Of a stretch of 64,000 nucleotides of DNA, positions 53,160 to 62,100 are shown piece after piece (the first letter of the stretch is position 1; the number at the start of each line of letters is the position of its first letter). The DNA is taken from the NCBI RefSeq assembly GCF_024055665.1, contig NZ_JAMXMC010000009.1, positions 1 to 64,000 on the forward strand, written 5' to 3'. Under the pieces are notes generated by a model. That model made no database searches. It saw only the letters and a list, made by a program, of their open reading frames with translations, and was not told the origin of the DNA. Made by a program: the position numbers and the translations under genes. This stretch comes from Ideonella oryzae. GTDB taxonomy: Bacteria; Pseudomonadota; Gammaproteobacteria; Burkholderiales; Burkholderiaceae_C.

Positions 53160-53943
53160 GCGCCGGCTCGCCGGCGGCGCGGGCCAGCGACTCGCTCAGG
53201 CGGGCGCAGGCCGCAGTGAAGGACTCGCTCTGGCGGAAGGCCGCGGTGCGGTGCGCGGGGCCCTCGACGAGCACCTCGTCGACGATGCGCCCCGGGCGGG
53301 CGCTCATCACCAGCACCCGCTGGCTCAGGAACACCGCCTCGTAGACGCTGTGGGTGACGAACACGGCGGTGAAGGCCGGCCGGGCCGCGCCCTCGGGCCG
53401 CCACAGGTCCAGCAGCGCCTGGTTCAGGGCAAAGCGGTGGATCTCGTCCAGCGCGGCAAAGGGCTCGTCCAGCAGCAGCAGCGCCGGCTGGGTGACCAGG
53501 GCACGGGCGATGGAGGCCCGCATCTTCATGCCGCCCGAGAGTTCGCGCGGCATGGACTGCGCGAAGTCCTGCAGGCCCACCCGGGCCAGCGCGGCCCGCG
53601 CCGCCTCGGCCCGCGGCTCGGCGGCCACGCCCTGCAGGCGCAGCGGCAGCTCGACATTGCTCTGCACATCGGCCCAGGGCATCAGCGTGGGTTCCTGGAA
53701 CACGAAGCCCGTGTCGCGGACCGGCCCGCGCGTGGGCTCGCCGGCGCGCAGCACCTGGCCCGCGCTGATCGGGTCCAACCCGGCCAGCACCCGCAGCAGG
53801 GAGCTCTTGCCACAGCCCGAAGGCCCCAGCAGGCTCACGAATTCACCCGGCGCGATCCGCAGGTCCACGCCCTGCAAGGCCTGCAGGCCGGTTTCGTAGC
53901 GGCGGTCAACCGCCTTCAGTTCGATCAAGGGAGAAACAGACAT
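53152..53943 (-). CDS. ABC transporter ATPase (NitT/TauT family)
   Basis: A 263-residue ATPase. Walker A GPSGCGKSS is near residue 40. The Q-loop is FVFQEPTLMPW, the signature LSGGMKMRASIARAL, and Walker B LLLLDEPFAALDE, followed by VTHSVYEA. Start 53943; the longer frame has no support. Divergent from an AraC-type gene 41 bases away. Confidence 0.9.
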   Translation of the reverse strand: MSVSPLIELKAVDRRYETGLQALQGVDLRIAPGEFVSLLGPSGCGKSSLLRVLAGLDPISAGQVLRAGEPTRGPVRDTGFVFQEPTLMPWADVQSNVELPLRLQGVAAEPRAEAARAALARVGLQDFAQSMPRELSGGMKMRASIARALVTQPALLLLDEPFAALDEIHRFALNQALLDLWRPEGAARPAFTAVFVTHSVYEAVFLSQRVLVMSARPGRIVDEVLVEGPAHRTAAFRQSESFTAACARLSESLARAAGEPALG

Positions 53944-53983
53944 CACGGGCGAGACTGTACGCGACATGGGAAGATGGCCGCCG

Positions 53984-54838
53984 ATGCCCACCCTGGAGGT
54001 CGTGCCCGACCACTTCCCCCACGCGAGCGATCGCGCCAGCTTTCGCCGCCCGGCCGCGCTGCCCGGCGTGGAGTTGTACCGCGCGCGCATCGTGCGCCAC
54101 TGCTTCGACCCGCATGCCCATGAGGGCTATGGCCTGGGCGTGATTGAGGCCGGCGCCGAGCGCTTCCGCTACCGGGGCCGCGAACACGAGGCTCCGGCCG
54201 GGGCCCTGGTGCTGATGCAGCCCGGCGAGCTGCACACTGGCGCGCCGGCCTGCGCGCAGGGCTGGACCTACCGCATGCTCTACCTCGACGAGGCCGTGCT
54301 GCGCCAGCACCTGGGCGAGGACGCGCCGCTGTGGCACTTCCGCACCGCCGTGCACGGGGACGCCGCGCGGGCCCGGCACTTCGGCCGCGGGCTGGGCGCG
54401 CTGTGGGCCGCCCAGGAGGAAGGCGATCACCCCGCCCAGGAGGCCGCCCTGGCGCATTGCCTGAGCCTGCTGGCTCCGCTGACCCAGGCCGCGCCGCCGC
54501 CCGTCGAACGCGGCGGCTTCGCGCGCCTGCAGGCCCGCCTGCGCGAAGCGCTGGCCCACCCCTGGCGCCTGGCGGAGATGGCGGCCCTGGCCGGCATGAG
54601 CCCCAGCCACTTCCAGCGCAGCTTCAGCGCCTGCCACCAGGTCAGCCCCCACCAGTGGCTGATGGCCCAGCGCCTGGCCGAGGCCAAGCGCCTGCTGGCC
54701 CAGGGCGAGCCCGCAGCCACCGTGGCGGCGGCCGTCGGCCTGACCGACCAGGCCCATCTGACGCGGCGCTTTGCCGCCATGTACGGCACCACGCCGGCGC
54801 GTTACCAGCGCGAGATCGGCCGGCGACCGCTGGCCTGA
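53984..54838 (+). CDS. AraC-family regulator with cupin N-terminus
   Basis: A 284-residue regulator. The cupin-like sensor (about residues 20-150) has CFDPHAHEGYGLGVIEAGAERFRYRG. The C-terminal double HTH has WRLAEMAALAGMSPSHFQRSF and TVAAAVGLTDQAHLTRRFAAMYG. The start may be 53966 or 53984; I chose the latter since the cupin core begins soon after. It is divergent from the ABC ATPase and so may control that transporter. Confidence 0.85.
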   Translation: MPTLEVVPDHFPHASDRASFRRPAALPGVELYRARIVRHCFDPHAHEGYGLGVIEAGAERFRYRGREHEAPAGALVLMQPGELHTGAPACAQGWTYRMLYLDEAVLRQHLGEDAPLWHFRTAVHGDAARARHFGRGLGALWAAQEEGDHPAQEAALAHCLSLLAPLTQAAPPPVERGGFARLQARLREALAHPWRLAEMAALAGMSPSHFQRSFSACHQVSPHQWLMAQRLAEAKRLLAQGEPAATVAAAVGLTDQAHLTRRFAAMYGTTPARYQREIGRRPLA

Positions 54839-54880
54839 GGCGCGTGCCGCCGGTTCAGCGCACCGGCTCGGCGCACCGGA

Positions 54881-55798
54881 TCAGCGCACCGGATCAGCGC
54901 TGGGCGGCAGCACCGCCGCCGCGGCCTCGCACACCGCGCGGGTCAGCACCGGGGCCACCGGCAGGCCCTGCCGGCATTGCCAGTACAGCGGCACGCCCAG
55001 GGCCTGGCCCGGCAGCAGCTCCACCAGATGCCCGGAGTCCAGCCAGGGGCGTACCAGCGGCTCGGGGTTCATGCCCCAGCCCAGGCCGGCCAGACTGGCA
55101 TCCACAAAGGCCTGGGTGGACGGCAGCCAATGCGTGGCCAGCGCCGGCACCGCGGCCTCGTCGCCCAGCACCCGGGCCACCCATTGCTGCTGGAGCCGGT
55201 CCTGGCGGTTGAAGGTCAGGCTGGGCGTCCGGGCCAGGGCCTGGGCATCCACCCCGGCCGGGAACCAGCGCGCCACGAAAGCCGGGCTGGCGGTGGCCCG
55301 GTAGACCAGGGTGCCCAGCGGCACGCTGCGGCAGCCCGGCACGGGCTTGTCCAGCGCGGTCACCGCGGCCACCACCTCGCCGCGGCGCAGGCGCTCGGCG
55401 GTGTGCTCCTGGTCCTCCAGGCTGATGTCCAGCAGCAGCGCGGCCTCGTCGGCCATGCGGGCGGCCGCGGCCACGAACCAGGTGGCCAGGCTGTCGGCAT
55501 TGACCGCCACCGGCAGGGTCACCCGGGCCCCGGGTGCAGGGCCCTGGCCGGGCAGGTCGGCGGCCAGCGCACGCTCCAGCAAGGCCACCTGCTCCAGGTG
55601 GCGGCACAGGCGGGCGCCGGCCTCGGTGGCACGGGCCGGGGTGTCGCGCACCACCAGCACCTGGCCGGCCCGCTCCTCCAGCAGGCGCACCCGCTGAGAC
55701 ACGGCCGAGGGGGTCAGGTGCAGGGCCCGCGCGGCGCGCTCGAAACTGCCCTCGCGCAGCACGGCGGCCAGGGCTTCGAGCAAGGTGTAGTCGTACAT
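54881..55798 (-). CDS. ArgP/LysG-like LysR-family regulator
   Basis: A 305-residue LysR regulator. HTH in residues 4-62 (LLEALAAVLREGSFERAARALHLTPSAVSQRVRLLEERAG); effector domain about 90-295 with LPVAVNADSLATWF, the ArgP/LysG pattern. It is divergent from a LysE-type exporter gene, the classic LysG-LysE/ArgP-ArgO pairing controlled by lysine or arginine. A dyad lies between them. Confidence 0.88.
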   Translation of the reverse strand: MYDYTLLEALAAVLREGSFERAARALHLTPSAVSQRVRLLEERAGQVLVVRDTPARATEAGARLCRHLEQVALLERALAADLPGQGPAPGARVTLPVAVNADSLATWFVAAAARMADEAALLLDISLEDQEHTAERLRRGEVVAAVTALDKPVPGCRSVPLGTLVYRATASPAFVARWFPAGVDAQALARTPSLTFNRQDRLQQQWVARVLGDEAAVPALATHWLPSTQAFVDASLAGLGWGMNPEPLVRPWLDSGHLVELLPGQALGVPLYWQCRQGLPVAPVLTRAVCEAAAAVLPPSADPVR

Positions 55799-55835
55799 GG
55801 TGATGGACCTGGATCAGGGTCCGTGGTGAAGGCGC

Positions 55836-55861
55836 CTTCAGCCCCGCTTCATCGGCTGAAG
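55836..55861. promoter_or_regulatory. Dyad between argP-like and lysE-like genes
   Basis: CTTCAGCC (55836-55843) and GGCTGAAG (55854-55861) form a perfect 8-bp inverted repeat with a 10-base spacer. It lies midway between the divergent genes. Candidate binding site of the LysR-type protein. Confidence 0.5.
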
Positions 55862-55907
55862 CAAGTCTAACTGGCACCCGGTGCGTCCCCCGGGCATGCT
55901 GCGCCCC

Positions 55908-56585
55908 ATGCTGTCGAACGCCCTCTCATCCACCCTCGCCCCGGCCCTGCCCCCGACCTCGCTGGGCGCCGCCGCCCTGAACGGACTGGCCCTGTCGCTG
56001 GGCCTGATCGTCGCCATCGGCGCCCAGAACGCCTTCGTGCTGCGCCAGGGCCTGCAGCGGGCCCATGTGGGCCCCGTGGTGCTGGCCTGCGTGGCGGCCG
56101 ATGCCCTGCTGATGGCCGCCGGCGTGGCCGGCCTGGCCGGCCTGATCGGCGAGCACCCCGGGCTGGCCCGCGCCCTGGCCGCCGCCGGCATGGTCTTTCT
56201 GCTGGTCTACGGGCTGCGGGCCCTGTGGGCGGCGCGGCGTCCCGGCGCCCTGCAGGCGGGCCAGACCGCGTCGCTGAGCCGGCGCCAGGCCCTGCTGCAG
56301 TTGGCCGGCTTCACCCTGCTGAACCCGCATGTCTACCTGGACACCGTGCTGCTGGTGGGGTCGGTGGGGGCCCAGCAGCCCGGCTGGGCCGCGCGCGGCG
56401 CCTTCGTGGCCGGAGCGGCCGGCGCCAGCGCGCTGTGGTTCACCACCCTGGGCTACGGTGCCCGCTGGCTGGCCCCGGTCTTCGCCCGCCCGCGCGCCTG
56501 GCAGGCCCTGGACGCCCTGATCGGCGTGGTGATGCTGGCCCTGGCCTGGCAGCTCTGGCCGCTGGCCCTGCCGCCGCAGGCCTGA
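55908..56585 (+). CDS. LysE/ArgO-family basic amino-acid exporter
   Basis: A 225-residue membrane protein with about five to six helices. The family signature LALSLGLIVAIGAQNAFVLRQGL is near residue 30. LLQLAGFTLLNPHVYLDTVLLVGSVGAQ is also characteristic of LysE/ArgO. Two upstream in-frame starts exist (55881 GTG, 55896 ATG). Probably exports arginine or lysine when the pool is high, under the divergent ArgP-like protein, balancing the aot importer. Confidence 0.9.
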   Translation: MLSNALSSTLAPALPPTSLGAAALNGLALSLGLIVAIGAQNAFVLRQGLQRAHVGPVVLACVAADALLMAAGVAGLAGLIGEHPGLARALAAAGMVFLLVYGLRALWAARRPGALQAGQTASLSRRQALLQLAGFTLLNPHVYLDTVLLVGSVGAQQPGWAARGAFVAGAAGASALWFTTLGYGARWLAPVFARPRAWQALDALIGVVMLALAWQLWPLALPPQA

Positions 56586-56637
56586 GCAAGACGGTACAAG
56601 ACCGGCCCGCACAGCCTGCGTAGACTGCGCGCCCATC

Positions 56638-57594
56638 ATGTGGATCGGAACCTTGTTCGCGCTGGCCGCCGGCCTGATGTGGGGCCTGGTGTTCGTGGGG
56701 CCGCTGTGGCTGCACGACTACCCGGCCGTGCTGCTGTCCTTCGGCCGCTACCTGGCCTTCGGCCTGATCGCCCTGCCCCTGGCCTGGCTCGACCGCGCCG
56801 AGCTGCGGCGGCTGCGGCGCGCCGACTGGCTGGAGGCCGCCAAGCTCTCGCTGGTGGGCAACATCGTCTACTACCTCTTCCTGGCCTCGGCGCTGCAGCG
56901 TGCGGGCGGCCCCCTGCCGACCATGATCATCGGCACCCTGCCGGTGGTCATCGCGGTGGTGTCCAACCGCCGCAATGCGCAGCGTGATGGCCTGCTGCCC
57001 TGGCGCCGGCTGGCGCCGTCGCTGGTGCTGATCGGCGCCGGCCTGTTGCTGGTCAACCAAGCCGAACTGGCCCGCTTCCAGGCCGACCCGGCGGCCGACC
57101 TGGGCCGCTATGCCCTGGGGGCCGCACTGGCCCTGGGTGCCGTGGCGGCCTGGACCTGGTACCCGGTGCGCAACGCCGACTGGCTGCGCGCCCATGCGGA
57201 CCGCAGCCCGCGCGCCTGGGCCACCGCCCAAGGCCTGGCCACCCTGCCGCTGGCGGCGCTGGGCTATGCCCTGACCTGGGTGTGGTTCGGCCTCAGCCAG
57301 CCGGACTGGCCGATGCCACTGGGCCCCCGGCCCCTGCCCTTCGTCGGCGCCATGCTGGCCATCGGCCTGCTGGCCTCCTGGCTGGGCACGCTGTGCTGGA
57401 ACGAGGCCAGCCAGCGCCTGCCCACCGCCCTGGCCGGCCAGCTGATCGTCTTCGAAACCCTCTCGGCCCTGGCCTACGCCTATGCGCTGCGCCAACAGTT
57501 CCCGCCAACCGCCACGCTGGCCGGCGTGGGCTTGCTGGTGGCCGGCGTGGTGTGGGCGCTGCGGGTGCGGCCCGTGCCGGTGCCCGCCCATTGA
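56638..57594 (+). CDS. DMT/EamA-family transporter
   Basis: A 318-residue inner-membrane protein with about ten hydrophobic helices in two EamA repeats (about 3-140 and 160-315). GLMWGLVFVGPLWL and LSFGRYLAFGLIALPLA are typical. Substrate unknown; metabolite or amino-acid export is common for the family. It lies 52 bases after the LysE-type gene, possibly cotranscribed. Confidence 0.87.
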   Translation: MWIGTLFALAAGLMWGLVFVGPLWLHDYPAVLLSFGRYLAFGLIALPLAWLDRAELRRLRRADWLEAAKLSLVGNIVYYLFLASALQRAGGPLPTMIIGTLPVVIAVVSNRRNAQRDGLLPWRRLAPSLVLIGAGLLLVNQAELARFQADPAADLGRYALGAALALGAVAAWTWYPVRNADWLRAHADRSPRAWATAQGLATLPLAALGYALTWVWFGLSQPDWPMPLGPRPLPFVGAMLAIGLLASWLGTLCWNEASQRLPTALAGQLIVFETLSALAYAYALRQQFPPTATLAGVGLLVAGVVWALRVRPVPVPAH

Positions 57595-57716
57595 TCGAAG
57601 CGATTGACCCAGGTCATCGAGCACGCGCGGCGAGCAGGACCGCGCTCAAGTGAACGAACGTGCCGGCCGATAACGGGGCGTAGCGGGTGTTGGGCCCGCG
57701 CCAACCCTGTTGTGCC

Positions 57717-58754
57717 ATGCCTGCTGTCGCTGACATCCGTCTGAAGGTTCTGCTGGTGGATGACCAGTTGTCCCACCGCGCTGCCCTGGGGGCCGAACTG
57801 CAGGCCATGGGGCACGATGTGGTGGAGGCCGGCAACGCCGAGGACGCGGTGGCCCTGTTCACCAGCCTGCGCCCGGACGCGGTGCTGATGGATGTCGAGA
57901 TGCCCGGCCACAACGGCCACTGGGCCGCCCAGCAGATCCGCCGTGCCGAACCCGATGGCTGGACACCCATCCTCTTCCTGTCGGGCCGGGTGTCCGATAC
58001 CGATCTGGCGGCCGGCATCGAATGCGGTGGCGACGACTACCTGTTCAAGCCGGTCTCACCGGTGGTCCTGGGTGCCAAGCTGCGCGCCATGCAGCGCCTG
58101 TGCAGCCTGCACCGGCAGCTGACCACCCTGACCGACCGGCTCAAGGCCAGCAATGCCGACCTGCAGATCCAGTCCCTGCACGACCCGCTGACCAGCCTGA
58201 CCAACCGCCGCGGTCTGGACATCCGCCTGGACGAGGAGTTGCGCCTGGCCCGGCGCGATCGCCAACCGCTGACGCTGATCCTCTGCGACGTGGACAACTT
58301 CAAGTCCTACAACGACACCGCCGGCCACCTGCAGGGCGACCAGTGCCTGGTGCGCATCGCCCAGCTGCTGGGCGAGACCTGCCGGCGCCCACGCGATCTG
58401 GCCGCCCGCTTTGGCGGCGAGGAATTCGTGATCCTGATGCCCGGCACCTCGCACTCGGGCGCCATGTTCTATGCCAAGGGCCTGCAGCGCATGGTGCACC
58501 AGCTGGCCTTGCCGCATCCAGCTTCCGACGGCAAGACCTGCGTCACCCTCTCCGGCGGCATCACCACCTGCGTGCCCGATGGGACGACCACCATCGAGTC
58601 GCTGCTTTCGCGCGCCGACGCGGCGCTCTACACCGCCAAGTCGCTGGGCCGCGACCGCTTCTTCTGCTTCGAGACCCAGGCCGACTCCGCCACCGGCCAG
58701 ACCGAGTTGGTGAACTACGACCGAGAGAAGGGCAGCACCGCGACGCTGTTCTGA
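57717..58754 (+). CDS. PleD-like response regulator with GGDEF output
   Basis: A 345-residue cytoplasmic protein. REC domain (about residues 8-125) with acidic pair DDQ, phospho-acceptor Asp in VLMDVEMPG and Lys in LFKPVS. A coiled linker (about 125-155) leads to the GGDEF domain (about 160-330) with LCDVDNFKSYND and RFGGEEFVILM. RPRD five residues before GGEEF is an intact inhibitory site. No EAL. No histidine kinase gene is adjacent. It should make c-di-GMP on phosphorylation. It is convergent with the pilE gene 5 bases away. Confidence 0.92.
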   Translation: MPAVADIRLKVLLVDDQLSHRAALGAELQAMGHDVVEAGNAEDAVALFTSLRPDAVLMDVEMPGHNGHWAAQQIRRAEPDGWTPILFLSGRVSDTDLAAGIECGGDDYLFKPVSPVVLGAKLRAMQRLCSLHRQLTTLTDRLKASNADLQIQSLHDPLTSLTNRRGLDIRLDEELRLARRDRQPLTLILCDVDNFKSYNDTAGHLQGDQCLVRIAQLLGETCRRPRDLAARFGGEEFVILMPGTSHSGAMFYAKGLQRMVHQLALPHPASDGKTCVTLSGGITTCVPDGTTTIESLLSRADAALYTAKSLGRDRFFCFETQADSATGQTELVNYDREKGSTATLF

Positions 58755-58759
58755 TCCGC

Positions 58760-59182
58760 TCAGCGCCAGCAGTAGGCCACGTCCTTGCTCCCGGTTTCAC
58801 CCTTGGTCCCGGCCTGGTCGATCGACAGCGTCGCGCAATCACTGTCATTGGCCTGACTGCCCTTGGGTGCGGCATTGATCTTGAAGGTGGACCCGGTGGG
58901 CTCCCCCGCTGCAAAGGCATAGCCATAGGTACTGGCCGTGTCGGTGGCACAGGCCAGCGCGGGCAGCGCCGCATCCGTGTAGGACATCTTCGTGGCGCTG
59001 TAGCGCTCCATCTGCTGCGCCATCTCAAGCAGACAACCGGCCCCCGCCGCACGCTGGGTGCGGATGATGTGGCTCATGTAGCTGGGGTAGGCCACGGCGG
59101 CCAGGATGGCCACCACGGCCACGACGATCATCAGTTCGATCAGGGTGAAACCCCGGCCCGCGCTGCGGCGATTGCATTGCAT
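58760..59182 (-). CDS. pilE: Type IV minor pilin (PilE-like)
   Basis: A 140-residue prepilin. It has the PilD cleavage motif GFTLIELMIVVAVVAILAAVAYPS-type N-terminus, with Gly near residue 11, Glu at +5 and the hydrophobic helix. The globular part has a C-terminal Cys pair (CAT...DSDCA and YCWR). It lies 5 bases past the pilY1 stop. Part of the minor-pilin set that primes type IV pilus assembly with PilY1 and PilX. Confidence 0.9.
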   Translation of the reverse strand: MQCNRRSAGRGFTLIELMIVVAVVAILAAVAYPSYMSHIIRTQRAAGAGCLLEMAQQMERYSATKMSYTDAALPALACATDTASTYGYAFAAGEPTGSTFKINAAPKGSQANDSDCATLSIDQAGTKGETGSKDVAYCWR

Positions 59183-59187
59183 GGTCT

Positions 59188-62100
59188 TCAATCTCCCACG
59201 ATCTCACGCCAGGAGATGCGCCCCTTGAGCGGCGTCACACCCAGGTTCACATCCACCGAGCCAATCTTGCTGTCCGGGTTTTCATTGTCACCCGAGCCGC
59301 CCACCACCATGAGATTGCCGATCAGGGTGGCTTTGCCTGGCATGCCGATGCCCAGATTGATCGAACCGATGTAGGCCCCGTCCAGCGTGTCATCGGTGTA
59401 GGAGCCGTTGCCATTCACGTTGAGCACACCCACGCTGGTCGCGGCACCATTGAATGCGCCCACCACGTTGAGATAGCCCGTGCCTCCACCCGCACAGGAA
59501 TCGGTCGAGTTGACGGGGATGATGGAGCTGGCGAACACCACGGGCACCGCCAGGGCATAGTAGGCCGACTCCGTGACAAAGCGCTCACCGGGCTGGGTGG
59601 TGCTGTTGAAGTCGATGTACCAGCCCGACTTGCCCGTCATGTCTCCCGAAGTGGCCGCACTGAACGTACGAACGCTCTCACCGCTGAACGTCCCCGTCTC
59701 GGAAATGCTTCTCGCCCGCAGGGCCGAGCGATCAGTGATCCGGGTCTCGTCGACCAGCCCATACCAACTCTGCACCGCCTGGCTGGCAGGATCACCCGAC
59801 TGGAAGTAGGAGCCCGTTCCGAAGAAGACAAACACCTTGCCGTAGTTGGGATCATCCGCCACGGTGTCCTTGGCAACAGCCATGGGCGCCGTGATCGGCT
59901 GAAGGTTGTTCGCGCTGTCCTTGGCCACGAACAGCGGATTGCCCGAGTAGGCCACCCCCCAGGCGGTGTCGCTGCTGCTGGAGACGTCGAACTTCCAGAC
60001 ATTGCCCTTCAGGTCACCGGCATAGATGGCATCGACCGTTCCGTTGCCATCGGTGTCGAAGACGGTTGGCGCGGAGAGCCCGTTGTCGCCGCTGGCGCCT
60101 GTATCGATCTTCTTGATGCTGCTGAGACTCCCGTCCGCGTCGATGAAGAAGAGATACAGCACCGAGTGCCCGTTGGCGCTGTTGTAGCCGTTGCCGACCA
60201 GCAGCGCACTCTTGCCATTGTTCATCTTCACGAACAAGGGGCGACCGATCATGTAGCCCAGGTCGCTGTCACCGGCTGCCGCGGTCTGCCCTGTGGGCGT
60301 GTATTCCCAGAGGCTGCTGGCTGTGGAGAAGTTTGCGGGATCGGTCACGTCCAGCGCGAACAGCCCCTTGCCGCCACGGCCCAGCAGTGCAAAGAGGTAG
60401 TTGTGGTTGGTGGTCGCCGCACTGCGGCCTGAGACGGTGATGTCTCCATCCACGTAGTAGCGGTGCGCATAACCCACATCTGACAGCGTCTTCAGGTTGG
60501 GCATCGCCTCTGCCGGCACGAATGCGAACTGCTCTACCCCAGAGCTGCCGTTGACGGCATGCAACATTCCGTCGTTGCCCCCCACGAACACCGCGTCCAG
60601 TTCCTTCACATAGAAGGGGGAGGAATTGACGATGTCACCCACAGGGTAGGTGCCACGGTTTCGCAGCTTGCCGCCGTTGAGCACCTCCTGGCTGCGGTCC
60701 CCTCGGACATAGCTGAGCAAGGGCTGGCTGTTACTGAAGTAGCCCTTCTCTGTCGTGTCGAACTGATCCCAGGTAAAGCCGCGGCCACTGCCGTTGTCCG
60801 GACTGACCGCTCGCCGCCGATAGAAGATCTTCCGGCTGGCCTGTGACGGCAGCATGGCCCCCTCGTTCCAGGCCGGATGGGCACTGACCCCGCTGCTCGT
60901 CACTGGATAGGCGATCAAGTCGCCCGACCAGATGGCCGCGTTGTAGACCCCTTGATAGACCATGGAGCCCGAGTTGATGCTCGTGCTGTTGGTGGTGACA
61001 TTGCTGGCACTGCTGTTGCGACTGATCAGGTCGGCAAAGGCCTTCTTGAGGGATTCCGCCAGCTTCGCCGGGTTCTGCGCATAGAAGTAGGTATCCGGCA
61101 CGCCATCACCATCCGCATCCCATTCTTGCTTCAAGCCAGGCTTGCCGTCGCCATCGCTGTCACTGAATCCTCCCCACTTGGCGGCGTACCAGAGCGGATC
61201 CTTCAGCAGGGTGGCCGCGGCGGTGGTGCTGGCCGAGAAGGCACGGACACTCGACTTGTTGCTGCCCACGTAGGGCAGCGACTTGCAGGCGTCCGGCGGA
61301 CTGCTGACATCGCAATCGCCGATGTTCAGGTTGTCGGGCACATTCAGGAAGTACGAGGTCGAATCCGACTCGTCCTCCACCACCAGATAGGGGCCATCCT
61401 TGGTGGAGCCGGAAACCACATAGCCCACTGACTGCTTGATGCTGCCGGCCTGGTAGGTGGGGGTGAGCGTGACCTTCAGCGTGTTGTCGGCCTGGGCCGC
61501 CACCTCGTACTCGACGATGACGTCCATGTCGTGGTCGGCGCCTTGCTCGGAATCTTCGAAGTTGATGTTGAACTTCGCGTAATAGCGCCCCCCGTTGACC
61601 GCGCTGTTGGCATCGGCAGTGCCGGAGTTGGCGATCTGCTCGACGTAGAAGTCGACGATCTGGTTGGTCGGCTGGTAATTGCCCTTGGTGTGCGTGATGC
61701 CTGAGCCGTCCACCGACTTGGCAAACGGCACCAGCGTGATCACGCTGCCGTTGGGCAACTTGGCGTCGATGCGTGGCAGGGGCGAGGCCAGCGCCAGCAC
61801 GAAGGTGTTGGTGGACTGTGTGCCCGTGAGCGACGTGCGCAGATCGGTGTGCTTGCCGAAGTACGCGACGGCCGCCGAGTAGTAGCTGCCTTGCTTGGTC
61901 GGCTCCTCGGGCGCCAACCCGCGGATGGAGGACAGGGAGGCCACCGTCTTGGCCGTGGGCACGTTGTCCGAGGTCGAACCCGATTGCCCGATGAAATGCT
62001 TGCCCGCAACGTCGGGCTCGTTGGCCGAGATCGTGTTGGCTTCGGTGCTGACGTCCAGACCAGCGAGATCCCCGGAGAAAGAGCCAAACCCGCTGTAGAC

